In this document: positions 25,268 to 33,336 of the stretch, one piece after another
How positions within the stretch are numbered: position 1 is the stretch's first letter
How the letters are laid out: each line of letters begins with the position of its first letter
Assembly: GCF_003626645.1 (NCBI RefSeq)
Contig: NZ_RBAM01000006.1
Coordinates: 124,001 to 188,000 of the forward strand
Length of the DNA stretch: 64,000 nt
Source of the DNA: Streptomyces klenkii
GTDB lineage: Bacteria > Actinomycetota > Actinomycetes > Streptomycetales > Streptomycetaceae
Reading direction: 5' to 3'
Made by a program: the position numbers and the translations under genes
Notes under the pieces: model-generated
Told to the model about the DNA's origin: nothing
Databases searched by the model: none
What the model saw: the letters and a program-made list of their open reading frames with translations, nothing else

Positions 25268-26203
25268 TCACGCGCCCCGTTCCGGGAACGCTGCCGCCGC
25301 CCACCCAGGAGGCTCCGGGACCCGCGTCGCGCCCGGCGTAGCCGACGTGGCCGTCCTCAGGGCCGCCACGAAACGCAAGCAGCTGTCGAAGCGTTCGTCC
25401 GGGGTCTTCGCCAGGGCCTTGGCCAAAACATCGTCGGCGGCCGCCGGCAGCCCCGCCACCTGTTCCGACGCCCGCGGCGGCGCATCGTACTGGTGCGCCC
25501 ACAGCAGCGCCATGTCGTCCTCGCGCCGGAACGGCGGCGCCCCCGTGAGCATTTCGAAGACGACGCACCCCAGGCTGTACACGTCGCACCGCCCGTCGAC
25601 CGGCTTGCCCGCGATCTGTTCGGGCGCGACGTAGTCCAGCGTGCCGACGAACTGGCCCACCCGGGTGTACCCGGTCAGGGACAGGGACTTCTTCGTCAGC
25701 CCGAAGTCGGTGAGGTAGACGTGCTCGGGGTGGTCGCTGTCCGTGCCCTCCGTGACGAGGATGTTCCCCGGTTTGACGTCCCGGTGGACGAGATCGTGCG
25801 CGTGGGCCGCGTCGAGCGCGGAGGCGACCTGCCCGGCGATGCGGCACGCCGCGACCGGCGGCATCGGCCCGTCGCGGTCGAGGAGGGCGCGCAGGTCGAG
25901 CCCGGCCACGTACCGCATGGCGATGTAGAGCACCCCGTCGGCCTCCCCGGCCTCGAACACGGGGACGATGTGCGGGTGGTCGATGGCCGCGGCGACGCGC
26001 GACTCGTGCCCGAAGCGCTGGCGGAAGGTGTCGTTGCGGGCCAGTTCGGGGGCGAGCAGCTTGAGCGCGACGATCCGGCCGAGCCGCAGGTCGCGGGCGC
26101 GGTAGACGACGGCCATGCCGCCGCGCCCCAGTTCGCCCTCCACCTCGTAGCCGGCGATGCGGTGGCCGGTCATCTCGGCGGGCCGGTCCCCGGCCGCCGC
26201 CAT
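25268..26203 (-). CDS. Soluble Hanks-type Ser/Thr protein kinase
   Basis: The 311-residue kinase has the glycine loop (GELGRGGMAVVYRA), the ATP Lys in VALKLLAPEL, the catalytic loop HRDVKPGN, DFG in LTDFGLTKK and the APE motif in YVAPEQ. It ends shortly after the kinase domain, with no transmembrane segment and no PASTA repeats, unlike PknB. It overlaps the preceding gene by one base (TGATG). It probably phosphorylates the FHA-ABC exporter encoded upstream in the same operon, by analogy with mycobacterial PknF and Rv1747; that pairing is inference. Confidence 0.9.
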   Translation of the reverse strand: MAAAGDRPAEMTGHRIAGYEVEGELGRGGMAVVYRARDLRLGRIVALKLLAPELARNDTFRQRFGHESRVAAAIDHPHIVPVFEAGEADGVLYIAMRYVAGLDLRALLDRDGPMPPVAACRIAGQVASALDAAHAHDLVHRDVKPGNILVTEGTDSDHPEHVYLTDFGLTKKSLSLTGYTRVGQFVGTLDYVAPEQIAGKPVDGRCDVYSLGCVVFEMLTGAPPFRREDDMALLWAHQYDAPPRASEQVAGLPAAADDVLAKALAKTPDERFDSCLRFVAALRTATSATPGATRVPEPPGWAAAAFPERGA

Positions 26204-26757
26204 CAGTGTTCACCGCCGGGGCCGCCGCCGGGGCCCCCGCCGGGCCCGGCGGGGGACGTGAGCGCGGCCATGGCGGTGCCGTCGCAGTAGCACCACAGGT
26301 CCCGTTCGGCGTCGTAGAGCCAGACGGCGTCGCCGTCGACGACGGCCCCGATGCGCAGGCCCCGGGCCGTCTGCCCGAAGGCCTCGGCGTCCGTGCGGCC
26401 CGCGGCGAGGTCCTCCATCGCCCCGCGGTACCGGTCGAGGGCCTCCTGGACACGGGCGAGGAGCCCGCGCGCGTCGTCCGTCCGGACGAGCGGGCCGCCG
26501 GCGGCGGGCGGGTCCTGCGGGAGGACGACGAGGAGCCGGGCGTCGGTCCAGGCGGCCCAGCCGTTGGAGCAGAGCACCCGGCCCCAGTCGCCGCGCCGCT
26601 CCACGAGCCGTACGGGCAGGAGCGGGTCCAGCGCCGTGGTGGGCACGGCCCCGTCGGGGCCGGCCCAGGTGGCGAGCCCGCCGGGGGGCACGACGTGGGT
26701 CGGCAGGAAGCCGGGGATGCCGGAGGCACCGCCGGGCGCCAGGGGGACCGTGCTCAT
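26203..26757 (-). CDS. Hypothetical protein between FHA-ABC transporter and kinase
   Basis: The protein has 184 residues. Residues 1-75 contain VPPGGLATWAGPDGA and LVERRGDWGRVLCSNGWAAWTDARLLV, which looks like an SH3-like fold. Residues 90-165 have helical text and then DGDAVWLYDAERDLWCYCDGT, perhaps a second small barrel. The tail is Gly/Pro-rich. I do not recognise the family. Its place between the FHA-ABC gene (31 bp upstream) and the kinase (1-base overlap) points to an accessory role in that signalling/export unit. Confidence 0.7.
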   Translation of the reverse strand: MSTVPLAPGGASGIPGFLPTHVVPPGGLATWAGPDGAVPTTALDPLLPVRLVERRGDWGRVLCSNGWAAWTDARLLVVLPQDPPAAGGPLVRTDDARGLLARVQEALDRYRGAMEDLAAGRTDAEAFGQTARGLRIGAVVDGDAVWLYDAERDLWCYCDGTAMAALTSPAGPGGGPGGGPGGEH

Positions 26758-26788
26758 GGCTCCGTCTCCTCCATCTCCTGCGTCTGCG

Positions 26789-29206
26789 TCACTTCCGCAT
26801 GACCGCGGGTTCGTGGCGGCGCAGGAGGCGGGCCACCAGGAGCGCGAACACGAGCGACAGGACCACCATCATGCCCATGTCCATCAGCCAGGTGCCGACG
26901 GCGTGCCGGAAGAGCGGGTCCCCTCCCCCGGCCGACGGCGGGACCTGCCCGGTGGCGGGCGGGATGCGGGTGAAGTCGATCGTTGCGCTCATGGCCGCCA
27001 GCGCCCAGCGCGAGGGCACCAGCCAGGACAGCTGTTCCAGCACGAGCTTGTTGTTGAGCTCGATCATTCCGCCGCAGAAGACGACCTGCACCAGGGTGAT
27101 GAGGACCAGCAGCGGCATGGTCACCTCTTCCCTGCGGACGATCGCCGAGACGAGCAGGCCGAGCAGCATGGACGTGAACGACAGCAGTGCCAGGGCCAGG
27201 GTCATCTCGAGCAAGGGCGGCATGAGGACGCCCTGGCCGTGGGGCGCGCGGGTGTCCACTCCGGCCAGGCCGACGATGGACAGCACGATCGCCTGCGCCA
27301 CGGTGATCACACCGAGGACGAGGATCTTCGACATCACGTAGGCGGACCTGGACAGGCCCACGGCTCTCTCGCGCCGGTAGATGACCCGTTCCTTGACGAG
27401 TTCGCGCACGGCGTTGGCGGCGCCCGTCAGCACGCCGCCGACGCACAGGATCAGCAGGACGGTGTTGGCCTTGTCGGCGGAGGCGAAGCGGGTGCCCGAG
27501 GACAGCCGGGCCATCGCGCCGGTGACGAACGGCAGCACGATCATGATGATCAGGAAGGTGCGGTCCGTGCTCAGCGCGCGCACGTAGCGGCGCATCAGGG
27601 TCGACAGCTGGGCGCCCCAGGTCTGGGGCTTGGGGGGCGGTGCGGGCTCCTCCTCCGGCGCGTGCGCCCCGGCGGGGCCCGGCTGCCCGGCGGCGGGGGC
27701 GACGTACTGCCCGTACTGGGCCGAGGCGCGGTACTCCCCCGGCCAGTCGCGGTCCTTGTCGTTCTCGAAGGCCTCGAAGGCCTCGGGCCACTCCTTGAAC
27801 CCGAAGAAGCCGGGCGTGTCCCCGGGCGGCCCGTAGAAGGCGGTGCGCCCGCCGGGGGCGAGGACGAGCAGCCGGTCGCAGACGTCCAGGCTGAGCACGC
27901 TGTGGGTGACGACGATGACGGTGCGGCCGTCGTCGGCGAGGGTGCGCAGGGTGTTCATGACCGAGCGGTCCATGCCCGGGTCGAGGCCGGACGTCGGCTC
28001 GTCGAGGAAGAGCAGGGAGGGCTTCGTCAGGAGTTCCAGGGCGACGCTGACGCGCTTGCGCTGGCCTCCGGAGAGGCTGTGGATGGGCTGGTCGGCGCGC
28101 TGTTCGAGGCCCAGTTCGCGGATGACCTCCTCGACGCGGGCCAGGCGTTCGGCCTTGGCGGTGTCGCCGGGGAAGCGCAGTTCGGCGGCGTAGGACAGGG
28201 CGCGGCGCACCGTGAGCTGCACGTGCAGGATGTCGTCCTGGGGCACGAGGCCGATGCGGGCGCGGAGTTCGGCGTAGTCGCGGTAGAGGTCGCGGCCGTC
28301 GTAGAGCACCGCGCCCCGGTCGGCGGGGCGCAGCCCGGTGAGGGCGTTGAGGAGGGTGGACTTGCCGGAGCCGCTGGGGCCGACGACGGCGAGCAGGGAC
28401 TTCTCCTCGACGGGGAAGGAGACGCCGTCGAGGAGGAGTTTGCGGCCCTGTTCGGCGTCGACGTGGACGCACAGGTCCTGGACGTCGAGGGAGATCTCGC
28501 CGCTGTCGACGTACTCCTGGAGCTGGTCGCCGACGAGGCAGAAGGCGGAGTGGCCGATGCCGATGATGTCGCCGGAGAGCACCGGGGCGCGGCGCACGGG
28601 GTGGCCGTTGAGGAAGGTGCCGTTGTGGCTGCCGAGGTCGACGATCTCGTAGTCGCCGCCGGGTCCCGCGCGCAGTTCGGCGTGGCGCCGGGAGACGACC
28701 AGGTCGTCGACGGTGACGTCGTTGTCGGGGCCGCGGCCGATGCGGATGGTGCGGGCGGGCAGGGGGCGTACGGAGGTGGGCCGGCGGAAGGTGCCGGTGG
28801 CGGCGGGGTGGGACACCGAGGTCGGGCGCTCCGCGAGGGACGCCGGGGGCGGAGGGGGCGGCGCCGCCGGGGGCGGGGCCGGTGGCGGGGCGCTCTTGAG
28901 GACGGCGGCGGGCCCGTCGGCGGGGCTGCCGAAGCGCAGGACGGTGCCGGGGCCCACGTCGAGGAGCTGCACCCGCCGGCCTTCGGCCCAGGTGCCGTTG
29001 GTGCTGCCGGCGTCCTCGACGGTCCAGTGGTCCGCGACCGGGCGCAGCACCGCGTGGTGCCAGGAGACGCGGGCGTCGTCGAGCACGATGTCGCTCTGCG
29101 GGTCGCGCCCCACCTGGTAGACGCGGCTCGGGGTCATCGTCTGCGAGCCGCCGTCGGACTCGACCACGAGTTCGGGGGCGGAGGGCACGACAGGGCGCTC
29201 TCCCAT
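26789..29206 (-). CDS. FHA-FHA-ABC exporter fusion (Rv1747-like)
   Basis: The 805-residue fusion has FHA domain 1 at about residues 10-95 (VGRDPQSDIVL...STNGTW), a Pro-rich linker, FHA domain 2 at 150-235 (IGRGPDNDVTV...SHNGTFLNG), an ABC ATPase at 245-460 (GPSGSGKST, SLSGGQRKRV, LLFLDEPTSGLDPG) and an ABC-2-type membrane domain with about six spans at the C-terminus. FHA domains bind phosphothreonine, so the transporter is probably gated by the kinase two genes downstream. The substrate is unknown; the mycobacterial relative is tied to cell-wall lipids. Confidence 0.92.
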   Translation of the reverse strand: MGERPVVPSAPELVVESDGGSQTMTPSRVYQVGRDPQSDIVLDDARVSWHHAVLRPVADHWTVEDAGSTNGTWAEGRRVQLLDVGPGTVLRFGSPADGPAAVLKSAPPPAPPPAAPPPPPPASLAERPTSVSHPAATGTFRRPTSVRPLPARTIRIGRGPDNDVTVDDLVVSRRHAELRAGPGGDYEIVDLGSHNGTFLNGHPVRRAPVLSGDIIGIGHSAFCLVGDQLQEYVDSGEISLDVQDLCVHVDAEQGRKLLLDGVSFPVEEKSLLAVVGPSGSGKSTLLNALTGLRPADRGAVLYDGRDLYRDYAELRARIGLVPQDDILHVQLTVRRALSYAAELRFPGDTAKAERLARVEEVIRELGLEQRADQPIHSLSGGQRKRVSVALELLTKPSLLFLDEPTSGLDPGMDRSVMNTLRTLADDGRTVIVVTHSVLSLDVCDRLLVLAPGGRTAFYGPPGDTPGFFGFKEWPEAFEAFENDKDRDWPGEYRASAQYGQYVAPAAGQPGPAGAHAPEEEPAPPPKPQTWGAQLSTLMRRYVRALSTDRTFLIIMIVLPFVTGAMARLSSGTRFASADKANTVLLILCVGGVLTGAANAVRELVKERVIYRRERAVGLSRSAYVMSKILVLGVITVAQAIVLSIVGLAGVDTRAPHGQGVLMPPLLEMTLALALLSFTSMLLGLLVSAIVRREEVTMPLLVLITLVQVVFCGGMIELNNKLVLEQLSWLVPSRWALAAMSATIDFTRIPPATGQVPPSAGGGDPLFRHAVGTWLMDMGMMVVLSLVFALLVARLLRRHEPAVMRK

Positions 29207-29303
29207 ACCGGTAATTTTACGGCGGACCGCCCTGCCCCGCCTTCCGGTGGTACGGGGCGGCGGTGGCGGCAGGGGCGGGCGGGGACGGCGGAGGGAGCCG
29301 GGG

Positions 29304-29729
29304 ATGGCGGTGGGGCAGGAGCGGCTGCCGGTGTTCGTCTACGGGACGCTGCGCCCCGGGCAGGCCAATCACGGCCGTCTCCTGCGGGGCCGGACGGTGG
29401 CCGAGGAGCCGGCGCGGCTGCGGGGCGCGGTGCTGTACGAGGGGCCCGGGTATCCCTACGCCGTGGCGGAGCCGGGCGGCGAGGTCCGCGGCGAGCTGGT
29501 CCGTGTCGTGCCGGGTGCGTACGTGGCGGTGCTCGCGTCCCTGGACGAGCTGGAGGGCTGCGCTCCGGACGGCACGGGCGAGATGTACGTACGGGTGGTG
29601 CGGCCGGTGCTGCCCGGCGGCGGGGGCGGCGCGGTCCGCGCCTGGGTGTACCTCGCGGCGGAGCGGACGGCGCGGCGGCTGCGGGCGTCGGGGACGCGGG
29701 TGGCGGGCGGCAGCTGGCCCGGGGCGTAG
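29304..29729 (+). CDS. Gamma-glutamylcyclotransferase-like (AIG2/GGCT) protein
   Basis: The 141-residue protein has the GGCT signature VFVYGTLRPGQANH near the N-terminus. A Glu in GELVRVV and a later LDELEG stretch are placed like the catalytic acid and helix of the fold. By family it may cleave gamma-glutamyl amides to 5-oxoproline, but many such small proteins have other substrates. ATG 29304 is selected because the family begins within a few residues of VFVYGTL; the frame runs back to 29247 without adding homologous text. It is divergent from the FHA-ABC operon. Confidence 0.78.
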   Translation: MAVGQERLPVFVYGTLRPGQANHGRLLRGRTVAEEPARLRGAVLYEGPGYPYAVAEPGGEVRGELVRVVPGAYVAVLASLDELEGCAPDGTGEMYVRVVRPVLPGGGGGAVRAWVYLAAERTARRLRASGTRVAGGSWPGA

Positions 29730-29851
29730 GGCTTCGCGTCTCACATTCCGAGATGCCGGCGATCCGCAGCAACCCTCGCCCCGCAGCCCGCATCTCACCC
29801 TGCGGTTGACGCCAAGTCACTACATAGGCACCTTCTGTTCGGTCATTGTTA

Positions 29852-29867
29852 ACAGTTGATCAACTGT
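29852..29867. promoter_or_regulatory. Perfect 16-bp palindrome upstream of the M4 protease
   Basis: ACAGTTGATCAACTGT is its own reverse complement. It lies in an AT-richer part of the 295-bp region between the GGCT and M4 protease genes, about 160 bp before the protease start. It is a good candidate operator for a dimeric repressor; no cognate regulator is adjacent. Confidence 0.55.
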
Positions 29868-30024
29868 CCGGACATCACGCCTATCTGATCTTTTCATGCC
29901 CATGCCAGTACAGGCAGAGTCCTCCGCGGGACCACAGGTTCCCGCGGTGCGCGAGTGACGGCACCGCGTGCATGCAGGCGGCCGGGCGCGTCCCGAACCG
30001 CCCTCGACGCAAAGGGCGCTGAAC

Positions 30025-31872
30025 TTGCGTACAACCCCCACAACGCAGAACCGAATACTCGCCGTCGCCGTGGCCGTCGTGGCCGCGGCCACCATGGCGG
30101 GCACCGCGGCCGCCGCTCCGTCCCAGCCCGTGGACAACGGCTCCGCCCGGGACCGGGCCCGCGCGGCCGCCACGGAGACCTCCATCAGCGCGGCGACCCT
30201 CGCCGCCAACGCAGAGACCGTGAAGGCCGCCACCGCCGCGGCGCTCGCCCACGCGGACGCCACGGGCGTCGGCAAGAACGAGACGCTCCGGGTCAAGGAC
30301 ACCCTCGTCGACCCCGAGGGCAAGCGCCACGTCCGCTTCGTCCGGGCCTACCAGGGCGTCCCCGTGGTCGGTGGCGACCTCGTCGTCCACCTCGACGCCA
30401 AGAAGAACTACCTCGGCGTCACCCGGGCCATCAAGCACAAGGTCGCCGTGGACTCGGTCGCCCCGAAGCTCACCGCGCCGCAGGCCGCGGCCACGGCCGC
30501 GAAGTCCGTGTCCGGCAAGGCCGCGAAGACCGAGCTCGTGGTCGACGCGCGGAGCACCGAGCCGGTCCTCGCCTACCGCGTGACCGTCACCGACAGCGGC
30601 AAGGCCGAGACCGGCGTCAGCCACAGCGTCGTCGTGGACGCCGGCAGCGGCAAGGTCATCAGCAGCACGCCGCTCAGCGACGGCTTCATCTCGCCCCGTC
30701 TGAAGGCGAAGCTCCGCGACCAGGGCCGGCAGGCGAAGCCGAGCAAGAACGCGAAGTCCGCCCCGCCGGCCAAGGTGCAGCCCGGCGCCGGTTTCCCGGC
30801 CCAGGCGAGCGGCACCGGCGCCTCCTTCTTCGCGGGCGACGTCCCGCTGACGACCACGCAGAACGCCAAGGACTCCTTCGTCCTGAAGGACCCGAGCCGC
30901 GGCGGCGGCGAGACCCGCGACGCCGGGGGCAAGGAGCTCGACTCCTTCGCGTCCGGCAAGGAGTTCACGGACTCCGACAACCGCTGGGGCAACGGCACCA
31001 CCACGGACGCCGCCACCGCAGCCGTCGACGCGCAGTTCGGCATCACCAGCACGTACGACTACTACAAGGCCACGTTCGGCCGGACCGGCATCAAGAACGA
31101 CGGCTCCGGCCCGCACGCCCTGGTGCACTTCGGCGACAAGGTCGGCAACGCCTTCTGGTCGCCCGAGTGCGGCTGCATGCTCTACGGCGACGGCGATGGA
31201 GAAACGTTCAAGCAGCCGCTGGTGGCCCTGGACGTCACGGGCCACGAGCTCAGCCACGGCGTGATCGAGGCCACCGCCGACTTCCAGCCCACGCGGGTGG
31301 ACGCACGCCAGAACCAGTTCGGCGAGGCGGGCTCGCTCAACGAGTCGCTCGCGGACATCTTCGGCACGGGCGTGGAGTTCCGCACGAACAACGCCGGCAA
31401 CCCGCCGAACTACCTGCTCGGCGAGAAGCTCGGCCTGGAGCAGAAGTTCCTGCGCCGCATGGACAAGCCGTCGCTGGACGTCCTGGAAGGCACGGTCGAC
31501 TACTGGGACAAGGACTCCTACGACCGTGAGGTGCACGCCGGCTCCGGCGTCTCCTCGCACGCCTTCTACCTGCTGGCCGAGGGCAGCGGCAAGAAGACCG
31601 TCGGGGGCGTGGAGTACGACTCCGCCACGTACGACGGCAAGGCCGTCGCCGGCATCGGCCGGGAGAAGGCGCAGCAGATCTTCTACCGCGCGCTGACCCG
31701 CTACATGGTCTCGACGACCGACTTCCACGAGGCCCGCACCGCCACGCTCCAGGCCGCCGCGGACATGTACGGCGAGAAGAGCACCGAGTACCAGGCGGTC
31801 GACGCCGCCTGGGCCGGGGTGAACGTGACCGCCGCCAACACGCCCAAGGAGGGCCCGGCCGTCAAGCGCTGA
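30025..31872 (+). CDS. Secreted M4 (thermolysin-family) metallopeptidase, preproenzyme
   Basis: The 615-residue preproprotein has a signal segment in the first 35 residues (ILAVAVAVVAAATMAGTAAAA), an FTP/PepSY-type propeptide to about residue 250 and a catalytic domain. The zinc motif is H407-E-L-S-H411 and the third ligand is E440 in NESLAD; the substrate-side His is in SGVSSHAFYLLAEG. I place the start at TTG 30025, just before the basic end of the signal peptide; upstream in-frame codons from 29968 lack a ribosome site. It would be a general extracellular neutral protease. A long hairpin follows the stop. Confidence 0.9.
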   Translation: MRTTPTTQNRILAVAVAVVAAATMAGTAAAAPSQPVDNGSARDRARAAATETSISAATLAANAETVKAATAAALAHADATGVGKNETLRVKDTLVDPEGKRHVRFVRAYQGVPVVGGDLVVHLDAKKNYLGVTRAIKHKVAVDSVAPKLTAPQAAATAAKSVSGKAAKTELVVDARSTEPVLAYRVTVTDSGKAETGVSHSVVVDAGSGKVISSTPLSDGFISPRLKAKLRDQGRQAKPSKNAKSAPPAKVQPGAGFPAQASGTGASFFAGDVPLTTTQNAKDSFVLKDPSRGGGETRDAGGKELDSFASGKEFTDSDNRWGNGTTTDAATAAVDAQFGITSTYDYYKATFGRTGIKNDGSGPHALVHFGDKVGNAFWSPECGCMLYGDGDGETFKQPLVALDVTGHELSHGVIEATADFQPTRVDARQNQFGEAGSLNESLADIFGTGVEFRTNNAGNPPNYLLGEKLGLEQKFLRRMDKPSLDVLEGTVDYWDKDSYDREVHAGSGVSSHAFYLLAEGSGKKTVGGVEYDSATYDGKAVAGIGREKAQQIFYRALTRYMVSTTDFHEARTATLQAAADMYGEKSTEYQAVDAAWAGVNVTAANTPKEGPAVKR

Positions 31873-31888
31873 CGGTCGCCCGCGCCCT

Positions 31889-31935
31889 GCCCGGCCGGTT
31901 CCCCCGCGCGCTGCGCACCGGGGAGCCGGCCGGGC
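31889..31935 (+). terminator. 16-bp stem terminator after the M4 protease gene
   Basis: The arms GCCCGGCCGGTTCCCC (31889-31904) and GGGGAGCCGGCCGGGC (31920-31935) pair over 16 bp with one U-G wobble around a 15-base loop, beginning 16 bases after the stop. Confidence 0.7.
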
Positions 31936-32051
31936 CGGTGTGATCCACAACCCCTGGTCCGGCGAAGTGGATGTTGTTATCGTCGACGCCACCAGAGAGT
32001 TGGGGCTTCAAACCCACCCCACGCGCACTGGTCGACGACAAGGGGGAGCAA

Positions 32052-32972
32052 GTGCCGGCAAACGCAGAGACGGTCACGAGCGCGGAGGAGCTGAAGGCTC
32101 TGAACGCGGAGCTCGCGGCGTCCCTCGAAGGCGGTTTCACCAGCGAGTACGCCGAGGTCAACGGCGTCCGGCTGCACTACGTGACCGGCGGCCAGGGCGA
32201 TCCGCTGGTGCTGCTGCCCGGCTGGCCCGAGACGTGGTGGGAGTACCGCAAGGTCATGCCCGCCCTCGCGGCCCGCTTCCGCGTGATCACCGTCGACATC
32301 CGCGGGATGGGCGGGTCCAGCAAGCCGCAGTCCGGCTTCGAGAAGAAGTCCATGGCCGGGGACATCCTCGCACTGGTCCGCCACCTCGGCCACGAGAAGG
32401 TCAGCATCGCCGGGCACGGCATCGGCGCCATGGTCGCCTTCGCCTACGCCGCGAACCACCCGGAGGCCACCGAGAAGGTGGCGATCCTCAACACCACGCA
32501 CGCGGACCAGAGCTATTACAAGTTCCCCATGCTGCCCAACCCCGGCGACAAGGGCCCGCACCGCTGGTGGCTCGCCTTCAACCAGGTGGCCGGCTTCCCG
32601 GAGAAGCTCCTCACCGGCCGCTACCGCCACATCATCGACTACATGTTCGGCCTCAGCCTGGTGGACCCGGAGGCGATCACCGACCGGGACCGCGACATCT
32701 ACGCCAAGGCGTATTCGTCGGCCGAGGCGATCCGGGCCAGCAAGGGCTGGTTCCAGTCGTACCAGCAGGACATCGCGGACTTCGAGTCGTACGACAAGAT
32801 ATCCGTGCCGATGCTCGGCCTCGCGTACGGGACGTTCTTCGAGTACATGAGCCAGGTGTTCCCCCAGCAGGGCACCGACGTGCGCATGGCCGAGATCGAG
32901 GGCACCCGCAACTACCTGGTCGAGGAGCAGCCGGAGGCCGTCACGCGCGCCCTCCTGGAGTTCTTCGGCTGA
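32052..32972 (+). CDS. Epoxide-hydrolase-like alpha/beta hydrolase lacking catalytic nucleophile and His
   Basis: This 306-residue protein clearly has the epoxide hydrolase/haloalkane dehalogenase fold (DPLVLLPGWPETWWEY, DIRGMGGSSKP). The nucleophile elbow, usually GHDxG, reads G121-H-G-I-G, so Gly replaces the catalytic Asp at 123. The C-terminal GH(W/F)xxEEQPE motif reads TRNYLVEEQPE, with Asn where the catalytic His is expected (287). It is therefore probably not a standard hydrolase: it may be a binding protein, a cofactor-free oxygenase-like relative or a dead paralogue. GTG 32052 is chosen for AGGGGGAG just upstream. Its 3' end overlaps the convergent whiB-like gene by 61 bp. Confidence 0.85.
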   Translation: MPANAETVTSAEELKALNAELAASLEGGFTSEYAEVNGVRLHYVTGGQGDPLVLLPGWPETWWEYRKVMPALAARFRVITVDIRGMGGSSKPQSGFEKKSMAGDILALVRHLGHEKVSIAGHGIGAMVAFAYAANHPEATEKVAILNTTHADQSYYKFPMLPNPGDKGPHRWWLAFNQVAGFPEKLLTGRYRHIIDYMFGLSLVDPEAITDRDRDIYAKAYSSAEAIRASKGWFQSYQQDIADFESYDKISVPMLGLAYGTFFEYMSQVFPQQGTDVRMAEIEGTRNYLVEEQPEAVTRALLEFFG

Positions 32973-33256
32973 CCCTTCGGCCGGACCCGCCCCGCGGGTG
33001 ACGTCCCGCGCCGGGTCCCCGCGGCCCGGCGCAGGGACCGCCGCTCGGCCTCGCTCGTCCCGCCCCACACGCCGCTCTCCTGCCCGGACTCCAGCGCCCA
33101 GCGCAGGCAGTTCTCCCGCACCGGGCAGCGGCGGCAGACCGACTTGGCGTCCTCGGTCTGGACGATCGCGGGGCCCCGGCTCCCCACGGGGAAGAAGAGC
33201 TCGGGGTCCTCGTGGAGGCACTCGGCGTACTGTCGCCAGTCCATGTGGCGATTCAT
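32912..33256 (-). CDS. WhiB-family iron-sulfur transcription factor
   Basis: The 114-residue protein has the four cluster cysteines C13, C41, C44 and C50 (CRRCPVRENC) and the turn motif GVWGG at 62-66, followed by a basic DNA-binding stretch. The N-terminal text MDWRQYAECLHEDPELFFPVG is of the WblE/WhmD type. The ATG at 33256 has AAAGGA upstream; an alternative ATG lies four codons in. The C-terminus runs about 30 residues past the usual length and crosses into the end of the convergent hydrolase gene. It probably senses redox or NO and interacts with a sigma factor. Confidence 0.93.
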   Translation of the reverse strand: MNRHMDWRQYAECLHEDPELFFPVGSRGPAIVQTEDAKSVCRRCPVRENCLRWALESGQESGVWGGTSEAERRSLRRAAGTRRGTSPAGRVRPKGQPKNSRRARVTASGCSSTR

Positions 33257-33336
33257 GTGACAGTTCCTTTCGATCCGGGTCGGCGGTCCCCCCTCTCCCC
33301 TTTACTCCGCGTTGCCCGGAACGCGCCGCGTAAGCC

